Source: Candidatus Omnitrophota bacterium
GTDB taxonomy: Bacteria > Omnitrophota > Gorgyraeia > Gygaellales > Profunditerraquicolaceae
Length of the DNA stretch: 5,219 bases
Reading direction: 5' to 3'
Assembly: GCA_026387255.1 (NCBI GenBank)
Contig: JAPLMA010000045.1
Coordinates: forward strand, 1 to 5,219
In this document: positions 4,674-5,219 of the stretch, in pieces
Numbering within the stretch: the first letter of the stretch is position 1
Layout: the number at the start of each line of letters is the position of its first letter
Program-made: the position numbers and the translations under genes
Notes under the pieces: generated by a model
Databases searched by the model: none
What the model was told of the DNA's origin: nothing
What the model saw: only the letters and a program-made list of their open reading frames with translations

Positions 4674-5219
4674 TTAAGCGAATTTTTTAATATCTAAAAA
4701 CCAGTGTTTCCAGAAACTTTCCTTAATTACAGGCTCGGCCTCAACTATTTTAATCGGCCTTTTAAAGATCGGCCCATCAACCACCAAAGTATGGAATTCT
4801 CCTTTCTCCCCACAAGGGCAAATATCTCTTTTTTTTAACTCTTGGACTAATTCTTTATCAACATAGCGGCCAAGGAATTCTTTACCCATTACGTCTGCTT
4901 TACAACTGACAATGATGGCCTTAAATCCTACTTTCAAAAACTCATCAATAATATTATCCGGAGAATTATTCCAAAGCGGCTCTAAAGCATTAATATTCAA
5001 ATCCGCGCAAACCCGTTCAATCCAACTTTCATGCTCCAATAGATATATATCACCAAAAACCATTGACCCGATATCTTCACCCCTGAGTTCATTAACCGCT
5101 GCCTTAAATTCCTCTTCATATTTGAGCATATCCGGGCTAACTTCTTTTTGCGCCAGAGGTATGCCGATTAAATCCGCCTGAAACTTCAATAACCTTCCTT
5201 CTATCCCATGAAAACAACC
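4674..5219 (-). CDS. DUF71/Dph6-type ATP-pyrophosphatase (5' end outside window)
   Basis: The frame is open to the right edge, so the last 181 residues are visible and roughly the first 45-50 are missing, including the SGGKDS ATP-binding loop. Visible residues (numbered from the edge) match the COG2102/Dph6 family: FHGIEGRLLKFQADLIGIPL (3-22), VFGDIYLLEH (54-63), EPLW (80-83), GFKAIIV (98-104), the hallmark PCGEKGEFHT (135-144) and DGPIFKRPI (148-156). Reading continues in family-like sequence upstream of the TTG at 5189, so that TTG is not the start. In archaea and eukaryotes the family makes the final amide of diphthamide on EF2. Bacteria lack diphthamide, and comparative genomics has predicted that a bacterial subgroup works in B12 salvage. 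The cobalamin riboswitch and btuB directly downstream support that reading here. The reaction and substrate remain unproven. Confidence 0.88.
   Translation of the reverse strand, partial: GCFHGIEGRLLKFQADLIGIPLAQKEVSPDMLKYEEEFKAAVNELRGEDIGSMVFGDIYLLEHESWIERVCADLNINALEPLWNNSPDNIIDEFLKVGFKAIIVSCKADVMGKEFLGRYVDKELVQELKKRDICPCGEKGEFHTLVVDGPIFKRPIKIVEAEPVIKESFWKHWFLDIKKFA

Noticed and set aside
4680..4760. A sigma-70 promoter for btuB within the 3' end of the DUF71 gene
   Set aside because: AT-rich hexamers such as GATATT and TAAAGA occur, but none pairs with a reasonable -35 box at 16-18 bases.
4912..5181. Plus-strand open frame of 89 codons antisense to the DUF71 gene
   Set aside because: The opposite strand encodes conserved family motifs throughout, and the Ser-rich product looks like an antisense artefact.
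4674..5189. The TTG at 5189 as the start of a complete 171-residue DUF71-like protein
   Set aside because: The frame stays open to the window edge with family-like residues (FHGIEG...) upstream, and the ATP-binding loop of the family would be missing. The gene is cut by the window, not short.

Overview
This AT-rich window from a diderm bacterium has every convincing gene on the minus strand. An outer-membrane TonB-dependent receptor and a TonB energy transducer imply a Gram-negative envelope. The mix of a Memo-family protein, a lone S21 gene, an archaeal/eukaryotic-like DUF71 ATP-pyrophosphatase and short REP-like palindromes in the gaps would suit an uncultured lineage such as Omnitrophota or a relative. 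That placement is an impression, not a measurement.

Read in the direction of transcription (right to left), the window opens with a cobalamin module. At 5219-4674 is the 3' part of a DUF71/Dph6-type ATP-pyrophosphatase whose start lies outside the window. Nine or so bases after its stop comes a compact cobalamin riboswitch (about 4665-4555), which leads into a BtuB-like TonB-dependent receptor (4526-2673). A 65-residue zinc-ribbon protein with a C-terminal membrane helix (2596-2399) follows, then a TonB protein with its own promoter (2317-1598). TonB would supply the energy for BtuB, and the riboswitch would shut down uptake when B12 is plentiful. DUF71 proteins have been linked to B12 salvage in bacteria, which fits this neighbourhood.

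The second module is driven by a near-consensus sigma-70 promoter at 1535-1507. It reads rpsU (ribosomal protein S21; missed by simple ORF cut-offs because it is only 54 residues), then a xylose-isomerase-like TIM-barrel protein, then the first 128 residues of a Memo-family protein (AmmeMemoRadiSam system protein B) that runs off the left edge. These three genes are packed with a 2-base gap and a 14-base overlap, so they form one operon.

Each of the three gaps that follow btuB, the zinc-ribbon gene and tonB holds a different inverted repeat lying 0-11 bases after the stop codon: a 15-bp stem, a perfect 18-bp stem and a G-rich element with quadruplex potential. There is no gene-free stretch longer than 300 bases. 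No CRISPR array, tRNA, rRNA or transposase gene was seen.
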